From the NCBI GenBank assembly GCA_002336895.1, contig DDFC01000035.1:195741-259740 (forward strand): a DNA stretch of 64,000 nucleotides. Direction: 5' to 3'. This DNA comes from Verrucomicrobiaceae bacterium UBA1938 (GTDB lineage Bacteria; Verrucomicrobiota; Verrucomicrobiia; Verrucomicrobiales; Verrucomicrobiaceae). The notes under the pieces are model-generated. The model had not been told where the DNA came from and did no database searches. It saw only the letters and a program-made list of their open reading frames with translations. Positions 25,335-33,329 of this stretch are shown one piece after another (positions within the stretch are counted from its first letter, which is position 1; every line of letters begins with the position of its first letter). The translations under genes were made by a program, and so were the position numbers.

Positions 25335-26206
25335 GCGATCCTCTCATCAGCATCGTGATGCGGTCCTTCAATGAGGCCTGGGCACTGCGTGAAACGCTCC
25401 CCGCTCTGGCTGCTCAGGACTGGCAAAACCGCGAATTGATCGTCATCGACAGCGGATCGACAGACGGCTCGCAGGATTTGATTCGTGCCGCCAAGCCTGC
25501 GCATTTCATCCAGATCACTCCGCAGGAGTACAATCCCAGCCGTGTGATGAACCACGGCATGCGTCTGGCCAGCTCGGAACGTGTGATTTTCCTGAACGCC
25601 GACGCCACACCGCAAAACAGCCACTGGCTGAGGCCGCTGGCGGACACTCTGGCAGATGAGCGTGTCGCCGCATGCTTTGGCCGGCAGATTCCACGACCTG
25701 ACTGCCAGGCCGTCTTTGCCTGCGATTACGACCGCTGCTTTGGGCCAGACCGGGAATCCGCGCGCTGGGATCATTTTTTCAGCATGGTCAGCAGCGGCCT
25801 GCGCAAGGACGTGTGGTCGCTGCGCGGATTCCGCGAAGACCTGCAATACGCCGAGGATGATGAATACACTCGCTGGTGCCGGGCACAGGGATATCAGGTC
25901 TGCTATGTGCAGGAGTCTGTGGTCATGCACAGCCACAACTACACGCCACAGCAGAGCTGGAAGCGCGCCTACGGTGACGCACGCGCCATCGGCAAAGCCT
26001 GGAGCCAGAAGCCCGATGTCTTCAACTGGCCACGCACAGTTCTTCTCGGCTGGATGAAGGACGTGCGCCACGACCTCACGTGGTGCCTCAGGCACAGACG
26101 CCTGCACGAGCTGCTGCATGCCATGTGCATACGCTGGCAGCAGCGCAGCGCCAGACTGGCGGGATTTCAACAAGGCTGGAGGGAGCAGCAGCAGATGTCC
26201 GCATGA
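25331..26206 (+). CDS. GT2-family glycosyltransferase
   Basis: The 291-residue GT-A enzyme begins LISIVMRSFNEAWALRETLPAL, followed by IVIDSGSTDGSQDLI and the donor-metal motif FLNADATPQ near residue 86. The acceptor region has FREDLQYAEDDEYTRWCR, the ED motif that usually holds the catalytic base. No membrane segment is evident. It most resembles rhamnosyl- or similar transferases of EPS loci. Four-base overlaps link it to the genes on both sides, so it is probably made in step with them. The donor sugar is not predictable. Confidence 0.85.
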   Translation: MSDPLISIVMRSFNEAWALRETLPALAAQDWQNRELIVIDSGSTDGSQDLIRAAKPAHFIQITPQEYNPSRVMNHGMRLASSERVIFLNADATPQNSHWLRPLADTLADERVAACFGRQIPRPDCQAVFACDYDRCFGPDRESARWDHFFSMVSSGLRKDVWSLRGFREDLQYAEDDEYTRWCRAQGYQVCYVQESVVMHSHNYTPQQSWKRAYGDARAIGKAWSQKPDVFNWPRTVLLGWMKDVRHDLTWCLRHRRLHELLHAMCIRWQQRSARLAGFQQGWREQQQMSA

Positions 26207-27426
26207 AAATCCTCGTCCTCACCAACCTCTACCCGCCACACTATGTGGGCGGCTATGAACTTCGCTGCGCTGCAATCACCGAGGCATTGCGCGCCAGAGG
26301 CCATGATGTCCACGTTCTCACGTCCAATCATGGCTTGCAGAACGCCCGTTCAGAATCAGCCCCCTGCATAGAGAGAAGCCTGCGCATCCACGGCTACTAC
26401 GGCCACCCCTGGCTCGGACTGCCTGCCCTCAAAAAGCTGGAGCTTCACAACAACAGCACCCTTCGTCAGGCCATAGCGGTGCATCAACCCGATGTCGTGC
26501 ACGTCTGGTGCATGGGCGGCCTTTCCAAGTCGCTCTGCCTCACCCTGCAGCGCAGCGGAGTGCCCACCGTATATGATGTCAGCGATCACTGGATTTTACG
26601 CAGTCTCAAAGGTGATGTGTGGCTGGACTGGTGGAACCGCAGCCGTGGCTCGCTTGGCTCACGCATGCTGCGCCTGCTCTGGACTCTCTGCGGTGTCCGC
26701 AGACGCTGCGATCCTCTGGCGCCCACCAGCCCCATCTCAGACATCAGGTTCAAACGACTGTACTTCACAAGTGCACGCCTGCGTGAACTGACTGCCCAGC
26801 AAGGCTACGATGTCATGCATGGAGGCGTCATTCACTGCCCGGTGGACACACAGCAATTTCAGGGGGAGCCGGTGACACGCACGCCCAGACACTGGCTCTG
26901 GGTGGGACGACTGGCGGAGGACAAAGGCATCCTCACCGCTCTGCGCGCCCTGCTGCTCATCCGGTCCTCCTTCACAGGCGAACTGCATGTTTATGGCCGT
27001 GGTGATGATGCTTACGTGACCATGCTGAAAAACTTTGCCACAGGCAACTCACTGCCGGTGACATGGCACAGTGCCACTCCCGCAGAAATGCCCGCCGTCT
27101 ATCGTGCGCATGACGCGCTGCTCTTCACTTCGGAATGGGAGGAGCCCTTTGCACTCACGCCTCTCGAGGCCATGGCCAGCGGCCTGCCCGTGATAGGCAC
27201 CATGACCGGGGGCAGCCGCGAACTCTTCCGCCACGGTGAAAATGCCCTGACCTACGATGCAGGCGCCGCAACCCAGCTTTCAGAGCGCATCCTGCAGCTG
27301 CAAAGTGAGGATCACCTGCGCATCGCCATCGCACGAAACGGACACCATGAGGTGCATGAGCGATTTGCCATGAAGCCCATTGTTGACCAGGTGGAGGAGT
27401 ATCTTCGTGAATCGATTCCCGCATGA
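26203..27426 (+). CDS. GT4-family glycosyltransferase
   Basis: The ATG at 26203 overlaps the previous stop by four bases; an earlier frame start at 26080 lies inside the previous gene and is rejected. The 407-residue protein begins MKILVLTNLYPPHYVGGYE, a classic GT4 N-terminus with a Gly-Gly loop. It has a basic central insert (residues about 140-175, WLDWWNRSRGS and CGVRRRCD). The donor half contains LWVGRLAEDKGILTALRAL and EPFALTPLEAMASGLPVIG. It is predicted to act on the growing repeat unit in the cytoplasm. The donor is unknown. Confidence 0.86.
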   Translation: MKILVLTNLYPPHYVGGYELRCAAITEALRARGHDVHVLTSNHGLQNARSESAPCIERSLRIHGYYGHPWLGLPALKKLELHNNSTLRQAIAVHQPDVVHVWCMGGLSKSLCLTLQRSGVPTVYDVSDHWILRSLKGDVWLDWWNRSRGSLGSRMLRLLWTLCGVRRRCDPLAPTSPISDIRFKRLYFTSARLRELTAQQGYDVMHGGVIHCPVDTQQFQGEPVTRTPRHWLWVGRLAEDKGILTALRALLLIRSSFTGELHVYGRGDDAYVTMLKNFATGNSLPVTWHSATPAEMPAVYRAHDALLFTSEWEEPFALTPLEAMASGLPVIGTMTGGSRELFRHGENALTYDAGAATQLSERILQLQSEDHLRIAIARNGHHEVHERFAMKPIVDQVEEYLRESIPA

Positions 27427-28487
27427 GCACGCGCTTCACCATCGACGGCAGTGCTGATCTCGAGCAGCATCTGGAAAGCACCTGTGCTCTGGTGCGTGCG
27501 GGAGTCAAGAGCATCATCCCCGCAGGCAAGATTGAGGGGCTGGTTCTAGCCGGCGGCTACGGCCGTGGCGAAGGCGGTGTGCTGCGTGAAAACGGCCGGG
27601 ATCTGCCCTACAACGACCTGGAGTTCTTTGTCTTCGTGCGCGGCAGCACGTTTCTCAATGACCGCCGCTACAAAGCCGCATTGCATGCGCTTGGAGAATC
27701 ATTGTCACCCGCCGCAGGTCTGGACGTGGAGTTCAAGATTCTTTCCATTTCTCGTCTGCGCCGCAGCCCGGTGAACATGTTTTACTACGACCTGGTCATG
27801 GGGCACCGCTGGTTGATCGGAGATGATGGCCTTTTCACTGGCTGCGGTCATCATCGAGATGCCAGCCGCATTCCACTGCATGAAGCCACGCGTCTTCTCT
27901 TCAACCGATGCTCGGGACTTCTGTTTGCCAGCGAGCGCCTCGCACGAGACAATTTCAACACTGACGATGCCGACTTCGTGGGCCGCAATCTGGCCAAAGC
28001 CCAGCTGGCACTGGGAGATGTGCTGCTGGCCAAGGAAGGACGTTACCACTGGAGCTGCCAGGAGCGCCACCGCAGGCTGAGGGAACTCGCGGGCATCTCT
28101 CCGTTGCTTCTTTCACATCACGCTGCCGGAGTGGCGTTCAAACTCCATCCACAGCGCACATCCAGATCGCACGCTGAACTTCTTCGAGAACACGCCGGGC
28201 TGTCACAGCTGGCCCGCGAGGTCTTCCTTGAGCTGGAAAGCCGGCGCTTGAAAATCAAGCTATCCGAGGCATCTGACTACATAAGCTACAAGAGCAACAA
28301 GTGCCCGGAGATTCCCGTCTGGAAAAATGTGCTTATTCATTTTCGCAGACGAGGCCTTCCTCCCAGCCTCACCCGATATCCGCGCGAGCATCTTCTAAAT
28401 GAACTGGCGCGATTGCTCTGGACCGGAGCCGCTGCACAGCCGCAGGCAGTAAGGGAGTACGCAACTCTCTGGAGCTGTTACAACTAA
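27423..28487 (+). CDS. Nucleotidyltransferase-fold protein of unknown function
   Basis: The 354-residue protein has a DNA-polymerase-beta-type nucleotidyltransferase signature: GLVLAGGYGRGEGGV, then NDLEFFVFV and later GLDVEFKIL, i.e. GG-x-GRGE followed by acidic residues spaced like the metal-binding triad. The rest is mostly helical, with a conserved-looking RLLFNRCSGLLFASERL region. No transmembrane segment or known sugar-handling domain was seen. It overlaps the preceding glycosyltransferase by four bases and so belongs to the EPS operon. It could modify a protein, sugar or small molecule with a nucleotide. The family is not recognised and the function is open. Confidence 0.6.
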   Translation: MSTRFTIDGSADLEQHLESTCALVRAGVKSIIPAGKIEGLVLAGGYGRGEGGVLRENGRDLPYNDLEFFVFVRGSTFLNDRRYKAALHALGESLSPAAGLDVEFKILSISRLRRSPVNMFYYDLVMGHRWLIGDDGLFTGCGHHRDASRIPLHEATRLLFNRCSGLLFASERLARDNFNTDDADFVGRNLAKAQLALGDVLLAKEGRYHWSCQERHRRLRELAGISPLLLSHHAAGVAFKLHPQRTSRSHAELLREHAGLSQLAREVFLELESRRLKIKLSEASDYISYKSNKCPEIPVWKNVLIHFRRRGLPPSLTRYPREHLLNELARLLWTGAAAQPQAVREYATLWSCYN

Positions 28488-28498
28488 GGCTGCAGATA

Positions 28499-28512
28499 CC
28501 CTCAGTTGCGGG
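28499..28512 (+). repeat. GC-rich palindrome, degenerate copy D
   Basis: CCCTCAGTTGCGGG lies 12 bases after the nucleotidyltransferase-fold gene and before the next glycosyltransferase. It keeps the CAGTTG centre seen in the copies at 32411 and 43040, but the arms are imperfect. It is included because of position and partial sequence match. Confidence 0.35.
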
Positions 28513-28563
28513 CGATGATTTGAAAGTCGTTTCAGGTTTTTGTACCGGCTGTTCACCATTTCC

Positions 28564-29793
28564 ATGAACATCCTCGTCGTTTACCCTTACATCCCCTACC
28601 CGGTTGACCGCGGCACCTACCAGAGGGTGTTTCATCTGCTTCGTGCGCTGGCAAAGGACCACAGCATTGATCTGATCGCGCTGTCGGAAAAGGGTGAGCG
28701 CGTGGAGCACCGCAGCGTCTTTGAAAGCTTCTGCCGCAAGGTGGTTTTTGTCCCGTTTGAGCACCCGCCGTGGCCTCGTCTTTTCCCCAACCGCCTTTTG
28801 CACTCCCTGCCCACAACGATCCGCCACTGGTGGCTGCCGCAGCTGGCTGACACCATCAGCGACATGCTCGATCACAACTCTTATGACCTTGTGCATGTGT
28901 GTGACATCGTCATGGCCCAGTACTTTCTCGATGACCATCTCGACATTCCACTGAGCGTGGATCGCAGCAGAGTGGACCTGCAGTTTCAGCAGGAGCAGCA
29001 CTCCCGCATGCCCGGAGGCATCAAGTCTGCCCTTCTATACCGCGAGCAGGAGTGGAAACTGCGCCGCTTCGAACACAAAGTCGCCAAGCGCAGCGCCGTG
29101 CAGGTCGTCTGCGGCCCTGACGATGAGGAATTCATCCGCGCCCAAGTGAGCTCACAGATGCCCGTTCAAGTCGTCACCAATGGCGTCGACCTCGAGTATT
29201 TCAGCCCGGGGATCGAAGACGCACCACGAGACGAGGCGCCCACGATCATTTACTGCGGCGCCATGGATTACATGCCGAATGTGGATGCCCTGCGCTGGTA
29301 TTTCGGAGAGATCCATCCGCGCCTGAGTGAGATGGTGCCCGGCCTTCAAGTTCTGGTGGTCGGCAAATCCCCCACGGAGGAAGTACGAGCTTATGGCGGG
29401 CTGCCTGGAGTCATAGTCACCGGGGGAGTGCCGGATGTGCGCCCTTGGTACCGGCGTGCATGGGCGCAGATCGTGCCGCTGAGAATAGGCGGAGGCACGA
29501 GGCTCAAAATCCCGGAAAGCATGGCCATGGGCACCCCCGTGATCAGCACCACCATCGGCGCACAGGGGCTGCACCTGGTACATGGCATGGAGATACTTCT
29601 GGCAGACAGCCCCGATATGTTTGCCCACTATACCGAGCGCATGCTCCACGATGAGATTTTGCGCCGGAAGATCGAGGAGCGGGGCATGCAGACCTGCCGG
29701 GCACGCTTCGGCTGGCCCGGCCTGGGCAGGCAGCTCAGCAGCTATTACTCGCAGCACTTTCAGCCGCCGAAAAATCTTCATGAACACAACTAA
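28564..29793 (+). CDS. GT4-family glycosyltransferase
   Basis: The ATG at 28564 (MNILVVYPYIPYPVDRGTYQR) is preferred to an upstream one at 28540. The 409-residue protein has a GT-B fold. Its donor half contains TIIYCGAMDYMPNVDALRWY and RIGGGTRLKIPESMAMGTPVIS, the motif of the GT4 subgroup often annotated as sugar transferase of PEP-CTERM/EpsH systems. That subgroup is common where EPS clusters co-occur with exosortase, though none is visible here. It ends 14 bases inside the next gene. The sugar is unknown. Confidence 0.84.
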   Translation: MNILVVYPYIPYPVDRGTYQRVFHLLRALAKDHSIDLIALSEKGERVEHRSVFESFCRKVVFVPFEHPPWPRLFPNRLLHSLPTTIRHWWLPQLADTISDMLDHNSYDLVHVCDIVMAQYFLDDHLDIPLSVDRSRVDLQFQQEQHSRMPGGIKSALLYREQEWKLRRFEHKVAKRSAVQVVCGPDDEEFIRAQVSSQMPVQVVTNGVDLEYFSPGIEDAPRDEAPTIIYCGAMDYMPNVDALRWYFGEIHPRLSEMVPGLQVLVVGKSPTEEVRAYGGLPGVIVTGGVPDVRPWYRRAWAQIVPLRIGGGTRLKIPESMAMGTPVISTTIGAQGLHLVHGMEILLADSPDMFAHYTERMLHDEILRRKIEERGMQTCRARFGWPGLGRQLSSYYSQHFQPPKNLHEHN

Positions 29794-31276
29794 TGCCCCA
29801 TCAACGCCGCGCAGCGGCCCCTCCCTGTCCATCCTGGGCGTCCCGTTTGACAACGTGACAACCAGTCAGACGCTGGAGGCCATCGCGGGGATGATCGCCA
29901 CGCGGAAACCTCATTACATCGCCACGGCGAATGTGGATTTCACCGCGCTGGCCTTGTGCGATGAAGAGCTGCGCCGCATCCTGCTGGATGCACATCTCGT
30001 TGTGTGCGATGGCATGCCGCTCGTGTGGGCATCCCGATGGCTGGGCAACGCCCTTCCCGAACGCGTTGCCGGATCTGATCTGGTGCCAAAGCTTTTGGAA
30101 GTGGCCGAGCAGAAGAGCTGGAGCGTTTTTTTCCTCGGCGGGCAGAAGGAAGTGGCTGAAATGGCGGTGCAGAAAGTGCGTGAGAAACATCCGAGCCTCA
30201 GGATCGCTGGCGTGCTCTCTCCGCCGTTCAAGCCTCTGCATGAAATGGACCATGCGGCGATCTGCGCACAAATCCGCAGCACCAATCCCGACCTGCTCTT
30301 TGTTTCCTTTGGCTGCCCCAAGCAGGAAAAATGGATTGCAATGAACTACCTGCGGGCCGCTGTGCCCGTCACGATAGGCGTGGGCGCCACGATCGATTTC
30401 CTCGCCGGCCACATGAAGCGCGCCCCACGCTGGATGCAGATGACAGGTCTGGAATGGCTGTACCGCCTTCTGCAGGAGCCGCGGCGCCTTTTCAAACGCT
30501 ACGCCACCGACTTCGTCGTCTTTGGCTACACCATTGTCAAACAGTGGCGGCTCACAAGCGGTGGCAGACGCACCTCACAGCCCAACGTCACAAGCACCCC
30601 GCCAGAAAGCGCCACAGTGCCAGCCAAGGCCCCCGCCCCCCCCACTTCCAGCGTGGCGGAAATCCGCTGTCCGGACCGGCTGGACGCCGCCGAGGTGCGC
30701 GCTGTTGAGCAGCATTGGATGAGCACCATCGAGGGGCCGGAAGAAGGCGTCATCATCGACTGCACAGCGGCGCAGTTCATCGACAGCACAGGACTTGGCC
30801 TGCTGATGAGAGTGCAAAAACGCTGCCGCCAGTCAGGCAAACAACTCGTTCTGGCCGCGGTATCTCCGGCAGTGGTGAAACTGCTGCAAATGACGCGGCT
30901 GAGCACGCTCTTCGCGCAGTCACCCACTCCCGAGGAGGCTCGGAACAAAATCATCAACGCCGGACTTACAATCTCCCACTCCATTCCGATGGCCGAGCCT
31001 CTGCATCTGGACTGGAGCGGCGCCGTGACCACCAGCGGCGCAGACAGCCTGTGGCGCGGAGCCCTGGGAGTCATTCAAAACGCAGCCGACTCGCGCAACC
31101 CCGTCGTCATCGATCTTCACGGGGTGCAGGTGATGGACAGCGGCGGCCTGGGCCTGATGGCGCGCATCAAAGATCATGCAACCAGCAGACAGATCAGCCT
31201 GCGCTTCACCAACGCCAGCCCTGTCGTGCATGAGTCCCTGCGACACGAACATATGGAACATCTTCTTGCCTCATGA
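29780..31276 (+). CDS. GT26 (WecG/TagA) glycosyltransferase fused to two STAS domains
   Basis: The ATG at 29780 lies 14 bases inside the preceding gene. The 498-residue protein begins with a complete WecG/TagA/CpsF domain (about 12-250): ILGVPFDNVTTSQTLEAI, ATANVDFTALA, VCDGMPLVWASRWLG, FLGGQKEVAEMA, VSFGCPKQEKWI and VGVGATIDFLAG-like blocks. A Pro/Ala-rich linker (about 270-300) leads to a STAS domain with QFIDSTGLGLLMRV (Ser336 at the phospho-site position) and a second STAS-like domain with VMDSGGLGLMARI (Ser454). GT26 enzymes add a sugar such as ManNAcA or GlcA to lipid-linked acceptors at the membrane. The STAS pair suggests direct control by the RsbW/RsbU-type protein at 18.3 kb (inference). 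No such domain follows ordinary WecG. Confidence 0.88.
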   Translation: MNTTNAPSTPRSGPSLSILGVPFDNVTTSQTLEAIAGMIATRKPHYIATANVDFTALALCDEELRRILLDAHLVVCDGMPLVWASRWLGNALPERVAGSDLVPKLLEVAEQKSWSVFFLGGQKEVAEMAVQKVREKHPSLRIAGVLSPPFKPLHEMDHAAICAQIRSTNPDLLFVSFGCPKQEKWIAMNYLRAAVPVTIGVGATIDFLAGHMKRAPRWMQMTGLEWLYRLLQEPRRLFKRYATDFVVFGYTIVKQWRLTSGGRRTSQPNVTSTPPESATVPAKAPAPPTSSVAEIRCPDRLDAAEVRAVEQHWMSTIEGPEEGVIIDCTAAQFIDSTGLGLLMRVQKRCRQSGKQLVLAAVSPAVVKLLQMTRLSTLFAQSPTPEEARNKIINAGLTISHSIPMAEPLHLDWSGAVTTSGADSLWRGALGVIQNAADSRNPVVIDLHGVQVMDSGGLGLMARIKDHATSRQISLRFTNASPVVHESLRHEHMEHLLAS

Positions 31277-32430
31277 AAATCGCACTATCCACCAGCGTCA
31301 TTCAGCGCGGTAAAACTGGCGTGGCCCAATACGTCCTGGCCCTGACGCGGGCTCTCCTGCCATACACGGACGTTGTCAAATTTCACATCCTCGCGCTGGC
31401 CCAGGACCTGCCACTTTTTGACTTTGCCCGCGGGCGGATGGAGATCATCCCCGTGGACGAGCGCTGGCGCCCGCCGGTGCGCAACATATGGTGGCATCAA
31501 CAGGTGCTTCCAAGATGGCTTGACGATCAGCAGATTGATGTGCTGCACGTTCCCAGCTACCGTCGCATGGTGTGCTCCGCGCACTGCAATCTGATTTCCA
31601 CGATCCACGACCTGGCTCCATTCCATGTAAAAAAGAAGTACGACCTTGCCCGCATGTTGTACGGCCGGCTAGTCGTCAAGCTCCTGGCACGGAGACAGAA
31701 TGGCATCATCGCAGTGAGCACGAGCACGGCCCGTGATGTCGAGCGTTTCTTTGGTGTCCCGGTGCAGAAGCAAAATGTCATCCTGAACGGCATCGACCAC
31801 ACCCGCTTTAATCTTGGCGATCCCGTGGAAGCCCGAACCCTGGTGGAGCAGCGCTGGCAGCTTGCGGAGCCTTTTTTCCTTTATGTGTCCCGGCTTGAAC
31901 ATCCTGCAAAAAATCACACCCGGTTGATCGAGTCTTTCAACCAGTTCAAAGCCGACACCGGGTCTCCCTGGCAGCTGGTGCTGGCAGGGAGTGACTGGCA
32001 CGGAGCTGAGCACATCCACGCCGCTGCCCGGCAGTCGCCCTACAGCCGGGACATTCGCTTTCTCGGCTTTGTGGAGGATGCCGTGCTTCCGGACTTGTAC
32101 CGTGCCGCCTCCGTCATGGTTTACCCCTCTTTGTTTGAGGGTTTTGGACTCCCTCCGATCGAGGCTATGGCATGCGGCTGCCCGGTTATCTGCTCAAACC
32201 GCGGCTCACTTTCTGAAGTCGTCGGCACAGCGGCACGCATCATTAATCCCGAAGACACGACCGACATGGCCGGAGCCCTGCAGGACATCGCCACACACCG
32301 AGAGAAAAGGGAGTCGCTGATTCAGGCCGGGCTGCTCAATTCCAGGCGCTTCAACTGGGAGGAGAATGCCAAACGCGTCATGGAAGTTTACGAAAAGCCC
32401 TTCACAGGTTCCCGCAGTTGGGGGGGTTGA
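31273..32430 (+). CDS. GT4-family glycosyltransferase
   Basis: It starts with a four-base overlap on the GT26-STAS gene. The 385-residue protein has MKIALSTSVIQRGKTGVAQY at the N-terminus and a GT4 donor half with YVSRLEHPAKNHTRLIESF and EGFGLPPIEAMACGCPVIC. This arrangement resembles mannosyltransferases such as WbaZ, though the sugar is not certain. The final residues (FTGSRSWGG) are encoded by a palindromic repeat at 32411-32427, which also supplies the stop codon, so the natural C-terminus may have been replaced. Confidence 0.86.
   Translation: MKIALSTSVIQRGKTGVAQYVLALTRALLPYTDVVKFHILALAQDLPLFDFARGRMEIIPVDERWRPPVRNIWWHQQVLPRWLDDQQIDVLHVPSYRRMVCSAHCNLISTIHDLAPFHVKKKYDLARMLYGRLVVKLLARRQNGIIAVSTSTARDVERFFGVPVQKQNVILNGIDHTRFNLGDPVEARTLVEQRWQLAEPFFLYVSRLEHPAKNHTRLIESFNQFKADTGSPWQLVLAGSDWHGAEHIHAAARQSPYSRDIRFLGFVEDAVLPDLYRAASVMVYPSLFEGFGLPPIEAMACGCPVICSNRGSLSEVVGTAARIINPEDTTDMAGALQDIATHREKRESLIQAGLLNSRRFNWEENAKRVMEVYEKPFTGSRSWGG
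32411..32427 (+). repeat. GC-rich palindrome, copy E (at a coding end)
   Basis: CCCGCAGTTGGGGGGGT overlaps the last codons of the preceding glycosyltransferase; the TGA follows at 32428. It shares the CAGTTG core with copies D and G, and the run CCC-N-CA-N-TTG-N-GGGG. It lies 42 bases before the ExeA-like gene start. Confidence 0.45.
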
Positions 32431-32468
32431 GGGAGCATGGAAGGAAGCAGACATTTCTTTACACAAAG

Positions 32469-33329
32469 ATGTCCGACTTCCTTCAGCACTGGCAGCTAGA
32501 CGTGAAACCTTTTGAGGCCACGTGGGACACTCGTTTCTACTACCGCAGCCCGCAGCATCAGGAGGCATTGGACAGACTGCTGTATCTGGCCAGCGAAAGG
32601 ACCATGAACCTGGGCATGCTGACTGGAGAAATCGGCTGTGGAAAAACGATCACCAGCGCCATACTGGCCCAAAGCCTGGATCCCTGCTCTCATCTCGTGG
32701 TTACCTGTGCCAATTCAGGATTCAGCTTTGATGAACTGCTTATTTACATCCTCTGGCAGCTGGATCCTGAGGCATCTTTACTTCCTGAGGGCAAATTTGC
32801 ACGCTGCGAGCATCTCAGAAAACTGTGCGAAAATGCCGCCGACCGTGGCAGGCATGTCATCGTGCTTCTGGACGAAGCGCAGGATCTTCCTGAAGACACG
32901 CTGCGTCAGCTTGGATGGCTGACAAATTTTAACGGAGATGGCAGGCCTCTGCTGACCCTTCTCCTGATCGGTCAGCCTCCTTTGCGCAGGCTGGTGAACT
33001 GCAATCAGGCCATTCAACAGCGCATCGGCTTGAGATTTCACCTGCTTCCCCTGGATGAACAGTCCACCGCCAGCTACGTCACGCACCGCCTGAAGGCGGC
33101 CGGCAATGCCGATGGAGCTTTGTTCGATGAAGAGGCGCTGGCCCAGTTGCATCACTTCTCCCGCGGAATTCCACGGGAAATCAACCGCACTGCAAAGCTC
33201 TGCCTGGAACACGCCTGGGCTTCTGGCGACAACCGTGTTACTCCACAAATCCTGCACGATGTAGCTTGTGACATATACCGTCAGGACAATCTCATCAGCT
33301 CGGCCACGGTGATGGCCTGCGCCACATGA
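32469..33329 (+). CDS. ExeA/GspA-like AAA ATPase
   Basis: The ATG at 32469 (MSDFLQHWQLDVKPFEATWD) fits the family better than an upstream ATG within the repeat. The 286-residue protein has Walker A GEIGCGKT (residues 53-60 approximately), Walker B VIVLLDEAQDL, a LIGQPPLRRLV sensor block and a C-terminal winged helix region (GIPREINRTAKLCLEHA). Relatives are the type II secretion ATPase ExeA and the ATPase that accompanies Wzz/tyrosine-kinase genes in exosortase-linked EPS loci. It overlaps the Wzz-type gene by four bases and so probably works with it in controlling chain length or export. It may supply the ATPase activity that the neighbouring kinase-like domain lacks (inference). Confidence 0.8.
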   Translation: MSDFLQHWQLDVKPFEATWDTRFYYRSPQHQEALDRLLYLASERTMNLGMLTGEIGCGKTITSAILAQSLDPCSHLVVTCANSGFSFDELLIYILWQLDPEASLLPEGKFARCEHLRKLCENAADRGRHVIVLLDEAQDLPEDTLRQLGWLTNFNGDGRPLLTLLLIGQPPLRRLVNCNQAIQQRIGLRFHLLPLDEQSTASYVTHRLKAAGNADGALFDEEALAQLHHFSRGIPREINRTAKLCLEHAWASGDNRVTPQILHDVACDIYRQDNLISSATVMACAT

